Assembly: GCF_000801105.2 (NCBI RefSeq) | Contig: NC_079514.1 | Location: 2,542,001 to 2,606,000 of the forward strand | Direction of reading: 5' to 3' | DNA: 64,000 bases | Source: Raphanus sativus | Lineage: Eukaryota; Streptophyta; Magnoliopsida; Brassicales; Brassicaceae | Shown here: in pieces, positions 22,552 to 34,444 of the stretch | Position numbering within the stretch: the first letter of the stretch is position 1 | Layout of the letters: each line of letters begins with the position of its first letter | Made by a program: the position numbers and the translations under genes | The notes under the pieces: generated by a model | The model's database searches: none | What the model saw: the letters and a program-made list of their open reading frames with translations, nothing else | What the model was told of the DNA's origin: nothing

Positions 22552-24713
22552 ATGAAGAAGGTTCCATCAACGCCAGCTAAGAAGACGACGGTTAAGGATG
22601 AGTGGGTGGCGGCTGCGATGACGGACGACCAGATGGTCGCAGAGCTTCTTTTACGTCTGAAACACGCGGGGACGGAGACTCCGGAGACGAATCCGGCTCC
22701 TCTGCGGTGGGGAATCCGTCAAAGGAGGTCGCGGTCCTCGAGATTCGGCGGCGGAGGCGTTACGTTGAAGAAGGATGCGGATTCGGTTAGAGGTAGTCCG
22801 AAGACGCCGCTCTCCTGGAGCGGCGGATCTGGAGGTGGCGGCGTGGGCGGCGACTCTGCGTCTCCCTCCGCGGTAACTGCCGATGGATTCGAGGACACCA
22901 GTCGCCAAGCTAGCTGCTCCACGTCTACAGGTTACGGATCTAAGGTACTTTCTCTTTTTCTCTCAAAAACCTATCGTCTCGATTTAGTCTTCTCTTCTTC
23001 TCGACTGCGAATCCTTCAACCTCTCTATCATCACGTCCGTCGCCGGTTCGTAGCTGAGATGATCGTTCTCTTCATCTTTCTATCATCACTCGATTCGTAA
23101 TTCTATGCTGACGTCATCTCTCTCAAGCCTCAAACCTTGAAAAAGCCCGACGTAATATTCTCACGCATCTCTTTGGTTTCCACCGATCTCTTTTTTTACA
23201 AAATTTTCACCAGCCCATGTTACTACGGAGTCTACCGGAAAATTAACACCTTTCCCTCGGCGTTTACGGCGGAGCCACGACCATAGTTTCTTTAGCTGTA
23301 GGTTTTAAACTAATTCTTTCATTCATTAAAGTCAAAAGCATTTTAAAGTTTATTTTCCTTTTTTTTTTCTCTTTCTTGTCAATATTCTATCTCAAAGCTT
23401 TAATAAGATCTGGTGCGTAGACGGTTAATCTTCTCGATTAACTTCACTCTCCGGTGTGAACCAGGGATCCAAGCAGATTTCCTCGTGTGGAGCCGGTTCA
23501 GGGACCGGTTAAGTTTTAGATTTGTGTCAAGGAATAATATTAAAGCTCCTCCTTTAGAATTATGGGGGTAGTACAGCTAGTTGGTCAAACGTGCGCGTTC
23601 GCTTTACGTTTTGAGGTCCAAGACGATGTCGTTTTGAGTTAAAGGTGAGAGAGGCGAGATAAATCTTGTCGGAGAGATTGGGATCACGTGTTATCTTAAA
23701 AGAGTGATGACGCGGGATTTTCATGATGTGGCAGCACATCCATTCTACTATAATTTTCTTTTCCATTTGTGTTTGTGTTTCTAAAAAGGACATATTTTAC
23801 TGTCTGAGATTCCTGACTTTTTTTCGGTTTGAAATTTCTATTGTGGGAAAAGAAACTTTTACTAGTATGTTAAATAAGATCTTGGCTTTGATTATAAAAA
23901 GTAAAAAGATCTATAACAGTTGTCCTTTACTAGTCAGCATATAATTGTCTTCATTGATAGTATGATATCTTCAAATTGGTAGATTTGGGATCTTACATCA
24001 AATACATTTTACATGTTTCGTTGGGGCTAATCAAAGGCGTTTATTTTGTTGTTGCAGGCTTTCCCCACAAACGAGTTTACCAGTTCTTTTTCCAAGAGAT
24101 TGAAGAAAAACAAGGTATATATAACTCTACTTCGCCTATATACTTGAATTTTTAAGTACCTTTTAGATCGGAGCTGAGTTTAATAAAAGAAATATTTTAA
24201 CAGTCATCTTCTGAGCTTAAACACGAAGAGAACTTGAAGTTGAAGGAAAGACTCCACCTTGAAAAGGTACTTTCTCTTTTTATGAGCTTTGTTTTATTAG
24301 GGTTATGATTTCATTCCTATTTCTTACATATCCGGTATCTTCTATAGGAGATTGCAAGTCTCCGATCAACGTTCGACCAACAAAACGTAAGGAACCAAAG
24401 GTTGAAGAGGATTAAGGTGAATGTTTTGAGCAATTTGATATTTACTAACCATTTTTTATAGTATTTTGATCTTTCATATTCTCTCTCTCTCTTGTGCTGG
24501 TCTTAACTGAATTCTGTCTTCTTGTTTCAGCTTGACTTGAATTCAGGCCGTGTCAAGAACGAGACTCCTGTTGATCTGATTCGTAAATCACAAGGCGAAT
24601 CAAAACCTTGCAGAATAGAGGGCAAGACCGCTACCTCCGAGAGCTTCTTCTCCCTCCCTGACCTCAACATAACACCATCCGAGGACGAGTTATTGTATGG
24701 AACTACTAGCTAA
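22552..24713 (+). CDS. Plant-specific protein of unknown function, AT4G32030-like
   Basis: Five exons, 22552-22944, 24058-24114, 24204-24266, 24348-24416 and 24531-24713, join in frame to 254 residues; the ATG at 22552 begins MKKVPSTPAKK. The N-terminal half is Lys/Arg/Gly/Ser-rich and disordered (WGIRQRRSRSSRFGGGG; SPKTPLSWSGGSGGGG). The middle is a short charged coiled-coil-like helix (SSELKHEENLKLKERLHLEK, then IASLRSTFDQQNVRNQRLKR). The C-terminus holds LDLN and LPDLNIT motifs; DLN-type motifs resemble EAR repressor motifs. I therefore suspect a nuclear regulatory role, but no catalytic domain is visible. Intron 1 is over 1.1 kb, the others short. The neighbours on both sides fit the AT4G32020-32030-32040 order of Arabidopsis. 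Confidence 0.85.
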
Positions 24714-25460
24714 AGTAACAAGATTTTTATAGATCTCTATCTGATTTACAATCTAGAAAGGGAGCCAGAGACTTTAACAGAGAAAAGTGAATGTATATTG
24801 TCTATTCCCATCATTCTTGTTTTCTACTTTCTTGCTTTTATGGGGGTAAAACACTCATTACTTCTTGTTTTTCTCAGAAGAAAGTGAATGTTACGTTGTC
24901 GTTCTTTGGTCCTCTCTCTCTTTTTAATCTTTGGTTCTCTCTCTTTTGAACCTACCCCTTGGAGGAAAAAGTAGGACAACTAGTAATAGACTTTTGGGAC
25001 TTCAAACTTGTCTTTTATTCAAATTTAAAAGTTAACCCCCTTGTTTTCTGCTCAACTAACCCAAGACAAGAGAGATCTCTATCCATCTCGTGGGCCATGA
25101 TTATTCTACTTATTTTGTTTTCCCATTTCTTTTTTATTTTTATTTTGTGAGGTGTAGTGTTATTGGTGGTTCGTCGGCGTGTCGATGAATATAAGAGAAA
25201 GAGAAAAACAAATGACATCTTGTGATTAGGCCACTTAATTTTGTCTCAGTCTTTTGGTATAGATCCAAATTATTTATTACTGTTGATAAATTCACAAAAG
25301 TTAGATGGTACTTATTGTTTCTTTTGTAACTGAACTTATTTGTTTATACATGTCAAAACATGTAATTTGAGGGAAAATGGAATTTTAAGTGAAAACTGTA
25401 TTTCATATACCATAATTAAAAGGAAAAAATATACTTTAATATATTACACATATGCTAAAA
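24714..25460. other. 3' UTR and spacer after the AT4G32030-like gene
   Basis: AT-rich sequence with no coding frame worth reporting. It ends at the first terminal repeat of the TIR-type element at 25461. Confidence 0.45.
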
Positions 25461-27550
25461 TAGAGGTGGGCACTTTACCAGATATCCGAAGTGGCACCCG
25501 AACCCAATCTGAAAAACTCGAACCGAAATCTGAACCGAAGTAGCAAAATACTCGAACGGATATTAAATTAGGAGAGATTAGATATCCAAACCCGAATGGA
25601 TATCCGAAGATAACCGAACATATATATACTTACTAGGTGTTTTCCTGCACCATGTGCAGTAAAAGAATTTTAAAATATTTTTTAAAAGATAAATATAAAT
25701 TATATTTAGTTTTTATTAATATTATAAATTTTCTTTTTTCTTATCAATATTTTAATATAAATTTGATTTAACTGAACATTAAAATTAAGATAAAACCAAT
25801 TTTGTTTATTTTGAATTATATTTAAGAATGTGTATGTATATATTTAAAATTATAATCTTAGGTAGATTTTTCTATCTATTTATTTTAATTAAATATATTA
25901 AATAAATATGTAAAATTTCAGAATTGTCAAAAATTAAAATTAAACAATATTTATAAAATCTGTAAATATATATAAGAAACTAATGATTTTACGATTTAAT
26001 TTGATTTTATGATTTAATTTTATAATTTTCTAAAAATATGTATATATTTTTGAAATATTTTTAATTTAAATGATATTTCAAAATTTGAAATGCCATAATT
26101 GAATATATTTATTTTAATGATGATTTATGCGTTATTGCCATATTTTTAAAAAGTCCAAAAATATAAATCGATAATAAATATAATATATGAGTTATTACCA
26201 TATTTTAAATTTTTATCAAAAATATAAATTAATATTAAATATAATTGTCCATGTCATATTAATCTATAAGACATGTCATCAATTTTAGTAGCTATGTCAC
26301 AATTATTAATCTAGGTGTTTTCATGCACCATGTGTAGTGATGAATTTTTTAAAAGTTAAATTCATATTTTAAAATGTAATTTATTAATATTATATATTTT
26401 ATTATTTTGACTAATAATTAATATAAATATCATTAATTAAGCATAAAATTAAGAGGAAATATTTTTTTATTTTAAATTATATTTAAGAATATATATGTAT
26501 ATATATAAAATTAAAATCTTAGATAAAAAAAATTATTTATTTCATTTGGTTAAATTATTAAATCAACTTGTACAAAATTACTAAAAATCATATAAAATTG
26601 TATAGTTATCAAAATTTAAAACTAAATAATATTTATATAATTTGTAGATATCTAAAAGAAACTAATGATATTACGATTTTTTTTAAATTCAGAAAATTTA
26701 GAAAATTTTAGATAATAAAAATTTATTATTATAAAAGTAAAATTATATAATATTTCGAAATTCAAAATATCATATTTGAATATATTTTATTTTAGTGATG
26801 ATTTATGAGTTATTACCATATTCTACAAAGTTTACCAAAATATAAATCAATATTAAATGTAATATATGAGTTATTGTCATATTCTAAAAAGATTTCCAAA
26901 AATATATATTAGCATTAAATGTAATTGTTCATGTCATATTTACTCATATGACATGTCATCAATCTTAATAGCCACGTCACAATTTTTTTTGTGAAAACGA
27001 TTGTAGAGAAGACATGTGACAAATCACTTCTCAAATATAGACTAGGGGATTCTTATTTTTCTAGTTTACATCTCTCATTTTATTTAAAATATTTATATTG
27101 ATGTTACACATATTTTAAGATCATATAGTATATATATAATTATGAAGAAAATAATTTGATATTCATTTATAATGCATGTCAAACTTTTTGTTTTATGTAT
27201 TAACAAAAGTTTTATCCAAAGTTTAAAAACAATAGCCAAATTAATATTTTTATTTTTGAAATGTTATCTCCAAATCTATTAATCATTCAATCTATAAAAA
27301 ATAGAAAAATCAGTTAAGTGAAATCTATATTTTTAAACACAAGAAACTTAAAAATGAAATTTTTTTGTTTTTTTTTCTAAATCTAAATATCCGAACCCGA
27401 TCCGAAATAACCGAACCCAAATTAAAAAATATTCGAACCCGACCCGAAGTACAGAAATATCCGAACGGGTTCCGTATCTCTATACCGAAATACCCGAAAA
27501 TTCGAAATACCCAATCCGAATCCGAATGAGTACCGGAATGCCTATCCCTA
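25461..27550. mobile_element. TIR-type non-autonomous DNA element, split by a Helitron
   Basis: The left end TAGAGGTGGGCACTTTACC (25461) and the reverse complement of the right end, TAGGGATAGGCATTCCGGTA (27550), are imperfect inverted repeats. Both arms are packed with degenerate CCGAACCCGAA-type motifs (25480-25620 and 27385-27550). I recognise this as a widespread Brassicaceae repeat type, probably hAT-like, but the class is inferred. No convincing target duplication is seen. The middle is occupied by the Helitron at 25633-27041. The right end lies only about 220 bp upstream of the KNAT5 start codon. Confidence 0.55.
25633..27041 (-). mobile_element. Helitron with duplicated 3' part, nested in a TIR element
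   Basis: The minus-strand 5' end is TCTATATTTGAGAAG at 27041. The 3' end is CTAG at 25633 with a perfect hairpin just inside, CTGCAC-CAT-GTGCAG (25646-25660). A second related 3' end, CTAG plus CATGCACCATGTGTAG, lies at 26311, and the stretches 25633-26310 and 26311-27000 are diverged tandem copies; compare GACATGTCATCAAT at both 26271 and 26951. It is extremely AT-rich and non-coding. Tandem 3' ends arise when rolling-circle transposition overruns its terminator. Confidence 0.7.
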
Positions 27551-27768
27551 GAACTAACTGAGAAAGTAAAGTATATTATTTTCAAATTATTTGCAGTTGA
27601 CATTAAACAAAAGAAAAAAAGAACACGGTTTCAGACATTCATGGTTAATTAAGACACGGTTGGTCTGGACGAAAATGAAAAAAGACACGGTTGGTCTGGA
27701 CGAAATAACTAGGGGGAAAGAGAAAAAAAGAGTCATTTTTCTCCGATCCCCAAAAACGCAGGAAAACA

Positions 27769-29223
27769 ATGTCGTTTAACAGCTCCCACCACTTTCCTCC
27801 GCAGGAAGAAGACCTTCCTCTCCGACACTTCTCCGATCAATCACACCAACCACCGTCGCTTCTCACCGCCACTTTCCTCAACATCCCTCCCACCGCAGCC
27901 ACTTCAAACTCCGAATTCACCCATCCGCATCGCAACGGAGACAGTCCCGCCGCCGCCGCTGCTGCTACGAACCGACGGTGGCTCTCATTCCACCACACGG
28001 AGATCCAAAACACCGGAGAAGACAATCCTCCTGAAGTCAACGACGCCGACGGTGAAACGATACACGGAGGTGAAGACTGGAGGAGGGCTAGCGACAAAGC
28101 TGCGATTTTGAAACATCCAATGTACGAGCAGCTCTTGGCAGCCCACGTGGCTTGCCTTAGGGTTGCGACTCCCGTTGACCAGATTCCGAGGATCGATGCT
28201 CAGCTCAGTCAATTACACACTGTAGCTGCAAAGTACTCGTCTCTTGGTGTGGGTATGGACAACAAGGAGCTTGATCATTTCATGGTTAGTTGGATAAAGG
28301 AGCTTCCTTTTTTTTGTCTGCTTCTTACTAAAAAGGGACTTTATAAGACACAGAAACATACTCTGTTTTTGTATGTCTTATGGTTGAGAATCTCACCTTG
28401 TTTTATGATGATGATGCAGTCACATTATGCTGTGCTGTTATGTTCTTTTAAAGAACAACTCCAACACCATGTCTGTGTCCATGCATTAGAAGCCATTACA
28501 GGATGTTGGGAGATTGAGCAATCACTACAATCCATAACTGGTATGTGTGTCCTTTGTTGTCTTCTCGCTTTAGGAATGTATTGTGATTTTGTATTGTGTG
28601 TGTGTGGTTGTAGGAGTTTCGCCAAGCGAAAGTAATGGCAAGACAATGTCTGATGATGAAGATGATGATAATCAAGTAGAGAGCGAGGCGAACATGTTCG
28701 ATGGAAGTTTGGACGGTTCAGATTGCATGATTGGATTCGGTCCTCTTGTCCCAACCGAGCGCGAGAGATCCTTGCTGGAACGTGTGAAGAAAGAACTTAA
28801 GCATGAGCTTAAACAGGTAATTGCTTAACATCAAACCCATTGTGTTGTTTATTTACATGTGTGCTCGTTTTACAGGGTTTCAAAGAGAAGATTGTGGACA
28901 TAAGAGAAGAGATAATGAGGAAGAGAAGGGCTGGGAAGTTGCCTGGAGATACAACCTATGTACTCAAGGAGTGGTGGCGAACTCACGCCAAATGGCCGTA
29001 CCCAACTGTAAAAGCCTCTCATGCAAGACATTTCTGAAAGGCCGTTTTCTGATTTTTTTTTTTTTTTTGAATGTTGTAGGAGGAAGATAAGGCAAGGCTT
29101 GTTGAAGAAACAGGTTTACAGTTGAAGCAGATTAACAATTGGTTTATCAACCAGAGGAAAAGAAACTGGAACAGCAACTCTTCCACATCATCTACTCTCT
29201 CCAAGAACAAACGTAAACGGTAA
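27769..29223 (+). CDS. KNAT5: KNOX class II homeodomain transcription factor KNAT5
   Basis: Five exons, 27769-28284, 28420-28540, 28614-28816, 28876-29007 and 29080-29223, join to 371 residues starting [18 protein letters not shown]. After a disordered N-terminus come KNOX1 ([20 protein letters not shown], residues about 110-155), KNOX2 ([20 protein letters not shown], about 168-215), the acidic GSE-like segment, ELK ([20 protein letters not shown]) and a TALE homeodomain with the three-residue insertion ([30 protein letters not shown]). It binds DNA, usually with BELL partners. The order and wording match AT4G32040 closely, ending in KNKRKR. The intron within the homeodomain is typical of the family. 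Transposons have replaced the DNA beyond about 220 bp upstream, so distal regulatory sequence is probably altered. Confidence 0.95.
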
Positions 29224-30393
29224 TAACAAGAGATATAGATACATCGTTTCTTTTATTGCGTAATATAATCAACATGTTTCTCTAATCTGCCAAGCTCAGG
29301 ACTGGGAAGTTGTAGGTGACATTCTGATTGACTCTCAGAGGATGATGCTTTCTTCTCCGGTTATATGATCCATACATATTTACAATATGTATAGGTGTTA
29401 CCGTGTTTGCCTAAAATTGGATTGTAGAGCTTATTCATGTTTGTATCAGCTTAAAAATCTATGTTTATATGTGTAAATTGCTATGGTTCAATTAGTGTTA
29501 TCAAAAAATATTCATCACAATTAAATTTATCCTAAGCAAAAACATAGTTTTGTATAAATGCAAGCAGCCAGTACCGGTCCTGACCTATAAAGGATCAGAA
29601 ATTTTTGTATAAGTGAAAGCAGGAAGCAGCTTTAGGCGACTTTGAAGTTTTGTATAGTGACCTCTTGCTATTGTTCTACCTGTTCTATCTCTCTGGTTAC
29701 ATTGGACTTGACCACTGATAGTAATCTGAGAAATAACCTTTTCATTCTTTTTTTTCTTAATAAATAAAACAATCTGAAGTCAGAGTACAACAAACATTCA
29801 CACAACACACACACACATTTAACAGACACGAATCCAAAATCAACAAGTAATAAAAAATGATTACAAAACAAACAAACAAGAACATATAACCAATATGTCG
29901 TATCAAATCTGAAGAGAAGAGAGTTATCACCATCTATAACCTTCTTCCCTGGACTGAATCCTAATCAGTCTCAGCCTACCACATGAATATCGCAGAGGCC
30001 AAGAGTAATATCCACCAAAAAAATTATATGCTGATTTTGAAAGATGAGACTAAACCAAACCAAAATGGGAGGAGAGAAAAATGAACACCACTCCCAAACA
30101 AACAAAGTGCCTGCAATACATTGTTGAACAAACCAAAAGATTAACTTTCCATAAAACAAGAGACAGAAGTAACCAGTCTAATCATAAAGATCAAAAGCAA
30201 TAAACCTAAGGACTATTCCCTAATTCATACTCCACAAGGACCACAACATTATCAATAGCATTCAACTCATGAGAAACTAACAGCTTAAGATTTACTAGAC
30301 AGACTGCAATATTTCAAGATTATGTGAAGCAGATATATGAGTTACTACTTACTTACTTACCTACTGATACATAATACTGAGACGAATGTTTCA
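29224..30393. other. Convergent intergenic between KNAT5 and Phox4
   Basis: The two genes point towards each other, so this region should carry both 3' UTRs. No coding frame, RNA gene or repeat boundary is supported; short CA-rich and A-rich tracts occur near 29800. Confidence 0.5.
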
Positions 30394-32615
30394 TCAAGCA
30401 GACCCAGAAAATACATTCTCTAAGATATCATGCAGTTTTGGAGCTCGTCTCCTGAACATCGGTTCTAGCCTGAAAGATGGGACACCGTTCTGCCATCTTT
30501 TGGCATCATACATCTCATTCCATGCCTGTACTATCTCATCAATCTTGAACCCCATACCTGCATTTATCACAACTTTTGTTATTATCACACCCCATCACAA
30601 CATAACAGCAAACCACTGGTATACATACCTTCAAGTGCACTCTCGCCTGAACAATGATTCTTTACCATCACAGCTATATCAGTAGCAGAAGCTCCAGCTA
30701 GTTCAAATTTCTCAACCGCAACCTCTAAACATTCGTCCCAAGTTGGTAGCCCGAGCTTATACTCCACTACAGACCGCTCATAAAGCAAAGAACCCCACAA
30801 GAGATTAATCTGAGAACTCATATTAGCCGTCTGCTCCAAAGTATCTTCATCTGAAGCTTCACTAAACAACTCCATCTTATGCAGCAGTGTCTTCTCTTTG
30901 TCGTACTTAGAGATTCCGTTTAGACGACGCTCTTCCATCTCTTCCCAAATCTGCATACCCTTCTCCATGCTATCCTCAGCTTTGTTATAGAGCATAAGAA
31001 CCTCCTGAGACACCTCGCTCTCTATGTCTACTTTACTTCTGAGTGAATGGTACCACAAAAGCTTCGCATGTTCGAACTGTTCTTGACCAAGCGCAATGAT
31101 AGCTTCGTAGAAATCAGGCTTAATCCTAACAGCTTCTTCATACTTCTCTGCAGCTTTGTTGTATTCATTCAGTGTCCACACAAACGCAGCTTCTATTACA
31201 GCTTCTACTGAGGCATCTTCGGGGAAAGAGACTTGCTTCCTCGCCTTTGACATGTGAACGTTACCCCAGTTAAACATAGCTAGCGCACCCATTTCTTGGA
31301 ACTTATCAGCTGCGATTTCAAAGAGTTTCTCCGCATCTTCACCGGTTACTGCGTCCTCCATTGCTTCTGTGTAGAGCTTCATCCCAAGGTCATGGAGGTC
31401 CAAGTAAGAATCAGAATCAAACCCGACATGGTTCTTGAACAGCTGCGCGAACTGGAAGATCCAGTCCTCTGCTTTGTCGGATTCAACGATTTCACTGCTC
31501 AATCTCTTGCCATCATAGGTTGGTTCTTGATCAGGGTTAACTTCAGCTATATATAATCTAAGGGAACCAAGTTTATCATGATCAGAAGCAGCTAGCCTCA
31601 GCTCATCCGTCGAGGTAATGGTAACCAGATCACCCTCTGGATCCTTGTACTTAATCAAGAACCCTCTTAGAGAAGGGAAACGATCCTTGATCACATCTCT
31701 TACGAGTCTGACACTAGAATCTAGCGGTAACTGTGCCCATCTTATATCATCTCCATGTACCAACTTAACGGTTCTAGTAACTGTTGCCTCTTCCACAATC
31801 TCTGAGGCAATGACCTCTTTGTCCATGACAACATCTTCCATCTTCCTCTCTTCTCCTGTCTTGTTACCACTTCTCTTCCTCTGTTTCTTGAAAGTAGGTT
31901 TCTTTGCATCAATCTCAGACTTGGCATCGCTCTTCTCCTCTGCTTCTTCTCTCTTGACAACCTTTGGACTCTCATCCTCAACTTCTCCACTACTACTCTT
32001 CTTCTTCTGCTTACTCTTCTTCACAACCTTCTTCAAACTCGCTGCGCCAAGAGGCTGCACATTCACAAACCTCTTCTCCATCTCATCAACATCGATCCCT
32101 CTCTCCACCAACGCCTTCTTCACCCTAACAAACACTTCATTCGCAGAGACATTCTCCGGCTCCATGTTCAGCACAATCCTAGCATCCCTAAACGCGTAAT
32201 CCAACTTGTTCAAAGCCTCGTAACACCTAGACCTTCTCACCAGAGCCTTGCTGTACCTAGGAGAAGCCTCGAGAGCCAAGTTACACTCCCTTATCGCGTT
32301 AGGGTACTCGCCTAGTCCCATTCGCATGTAGCAAGAAGCCATGCTCGTTCTCAGATAAGCTACGTCGATGTGGTGGTGTTTAGGCAAAAGCTTAACGGCT
32401 TTGTCGTAAGTTAACATCGCTCCTTCGTTGTCGCGTTTCTGGAATAGTTTGTTACCTTCTTCTTTGAGCTCGAGTGCTCGGGTGATGAATATCTCCATGT
32501 CTTCGTCGACGTCTCTTGAAGTTGAGCGGTGGTTGGTTTTACCTGACTTACCTCCGCCGCCGGAAGCGTCTTTTGGCGTCTCCGGAGTTTTCTTCTTCGC
32601 CGCCGGCTTTCCCAT
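30394..32615 (-). CDS. PHOX4: TPR-PB1 domain protein Phox4
   Basis: Exons 32615-30629 and 30557-30394 join in frame to 716 residues; [16 protein letters not shown] is chosen as start because upstream residues are low-complexity. Residues about 45-165 are three TPR repeats ([40 protein letters not shown]), a Hsp70/Hsp90-binding clamp. A Lys-rich acidic spacer follows, then a PB1 domain ([19 protein letters not shown]) with the acidic OPCA segment [20 protein letters not shown]. The C-terminal half is a second TPR-like helical region. The family (Phox1-4, CLMP1) acts in the cytosol as a co-chaperone or organelle-distribution factor. Closest is AT4G32070. Confidence 0.92.
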
Positions 32616-33157
32616 TTGAATGTGAACTACTTTCCCGAAATAGAAAATGTTCGATAGACGTTTCTGAGTTTGAAGTTTGATGATGAAGCTAAGGAATGAA
32701 ACAGAGAATAAGAAGAAGAAAGAAAAGCGTTTTTGCTGAAACTTCAAAGGGAACTCGACACGACTCCTCTATAGGTGGAGTGTACCCTACTCCACGAATA
32801 AAATAAAAAAAAAAATAAAAAAATACACATTTGTTTGTTTGTTGTAATAAGCAAACGATATTGTATTCCGACCAATAGTTGTTAAAAAAAAAAAAAAAAT
32901 TGTATTCCGACCAAAAGCGAAAGAGTGCGTTCTTAAAATTTAATTTAAGAAAAAAAAACACGACAGAATAGTTTTTATAGGCCCAAAAAGTAAGTTACTG
33001 CAGGCCCAATAAGTATTTTAGCCCGTTACTAAAAGATGCTCACATCAATTTTATTGGTAAAAAGAAAACTCATATGGCTTGAGACACAAGAAACCTAATA
33101 GCCTTGTTCATAGAATCATATACATGTTTCTTGTTCATAAATTAATAGTTGAAACTT

Positions 33158-33625
33158 TTAGCCGACCCTTGAGCTTATGGGTTTAAAGAAGTAAGGCTCG
33201 CCGGCGTAAGTGAACTGAACGGTGCCGCCAGCCGGTATAGCGTTTCCGTTAATCAGGAGACATGTGTTTTTTTTTGGGACCAGTAGCGATGGGTCGACAG
33301 GCTTCACGGGAGCAAAACCTCCGCAAGAGAGAATCACGATCGACTGAGGTTGGCTGCACGTGTTGATCACCGATATTTTCCACTCCGGTTCTCCGGAGAT
33401 TACTCTCCCCGTCCTCGCCCCTCCGATCTGGATGTTAGCGAAAGAGCAGCCGCACAGTCCTGGATTAAGCATGATGATGTTTGGAGTTTAAGATTACATA
33501 TAATGAACTAAAGGCATGAACCTTTTGGTATACATGCAAAAAGCCTATAGAGATTCGATTACATTACCTTGAGTGACCATAGACAGAAGGAGAAAAATAA
33601 CAAGATACTTAAGAGCAAACGTCAT
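33158..33625 (-). CDS. Secreted TPD1-like small Cys-rich protein
   Basis: Exon 1 (33625-33568) encodes the signal peptide MTFALKYLVIFLLLSMVTQ; exon 2 (33459-33158) completes a 119-residue protein. The mature part has conserved Cys in GLCGCSFANIQIG, VINTCSQ, VILSCGGF and NTCLLING, and ends with the aromatic block FTYAGEPYFF. This is the fold of TPD1-like proteins, ligands in anther cell fate in the founding member. Arabidopsis copies at AT4G32090-AT4G32110 carry the misleading name beta-1,3-N-acetylglucosaminyltransferase family; nothing here looks like a glycosyltransferase. Likely secreted to the apoplast. A TATA box precedes the gene. Confidence 0.85.
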
Positions 33626-33674
33626 TGTTATTGTGATTGTGTGTTTTATGAATTGGAGAATGAGAAAAGAGTCA

Positions 33675-33685
33675 GATTTATATAG
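33675..33685 (-). promoter_or_regulatory. TATA box of the TPD1-like gene
   Basis: The minus-strand CTATATAAATC lies about 50-60 bases upstream of the ATG at 33625, a usual distance for a short plant leader. No other core element is claimed. Confidence 0.55.
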
Positions 33686-33919
33686 TCATTGAATATGCTC
33701 AAGTCTCTTCTAGTCTTAATTAATATCGATACATTCTTGATTTCACAATTAAGAATAGGGAAGTATATATAATTTCTAAATAAACGCAATCTAGTAAAAT
33801 GTAAATCTATGGACTTTTTTGGAAACGTATTTTGTCAATTAATTGTCTGAATTTGGCTGTACAATGAATCTAAGAAGTCAATTCTGTATATGGGATTTTA
33901 CAGTATTAAATGAAAGGTA

Positions 33920-34046
33920 TTTTATCTCTTTGACTATTCTTTAAAACATTACTACGTCGGTATGACTACCCTTCTTGCAGAACAGGATCATTACATTGGT
34001 GTTTGTATTTGTATAATCAGTATAAAGAATAGTCAAAGAGATAAAA
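33920..34046. repeat. Perfect 24-bp inverted repeat, 79-bp loop
   Basis: TTTTATCTCTTTGACTATTC plus TTTA at 33920-33943 is matched exactly, inverted, at 34023-34046. The perfect arms and short spacer make a strong foldback. It resembles a tiny MITE or recent inversion-duplication upstream of the TPD1-like gene. Confidence 0.85.
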
Positions 34047-34344
34047 TCACCTCCAATGGTGAGAAACATAAAGATTTCTAAAACAAAAAATATATATTAG
34101 TATTACAATTATTCATTTATGTTTTATTTTCTTTAAACTAGTTAGTTATCTATTTGAATGACATGTGTCTTTTTAGTATTCAATAGTTTTTTAAAAATTC
34201 ATAGCTAAAAACTGTTGTTCATTCTCTCTCTTAGTTTCATTTTTTTAAAAAATATTAAGAATTTCTCTTGGTACTACCATTAGAGATGTTCTCACTTAAC
34301 CGTCTATTTACACTTGTAATTAAAACAGCCGAATAAGATCCAAA

Positions 34345-34444
34345 NNNNNNNNNNNNNNNNNNNNNNNNNNNNNNNNNNNNNNNNNNNNNNNNNNNNNNNN
34401 NNNNNNNNNNNNNNNNNNNNNNNNNNNNNNNNNNNNNNNNNNNN
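34345..34444. other. Assembly gap, 100 N
   Basis: Exactly 100 Ns, so the true size is unknown. On the right the sequence is inside an LTR retrotransposon gag region; on the left it is ordinary spacer. The pol region and 3' LTR are therefore missing in the gap. Confidence 0.95.
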
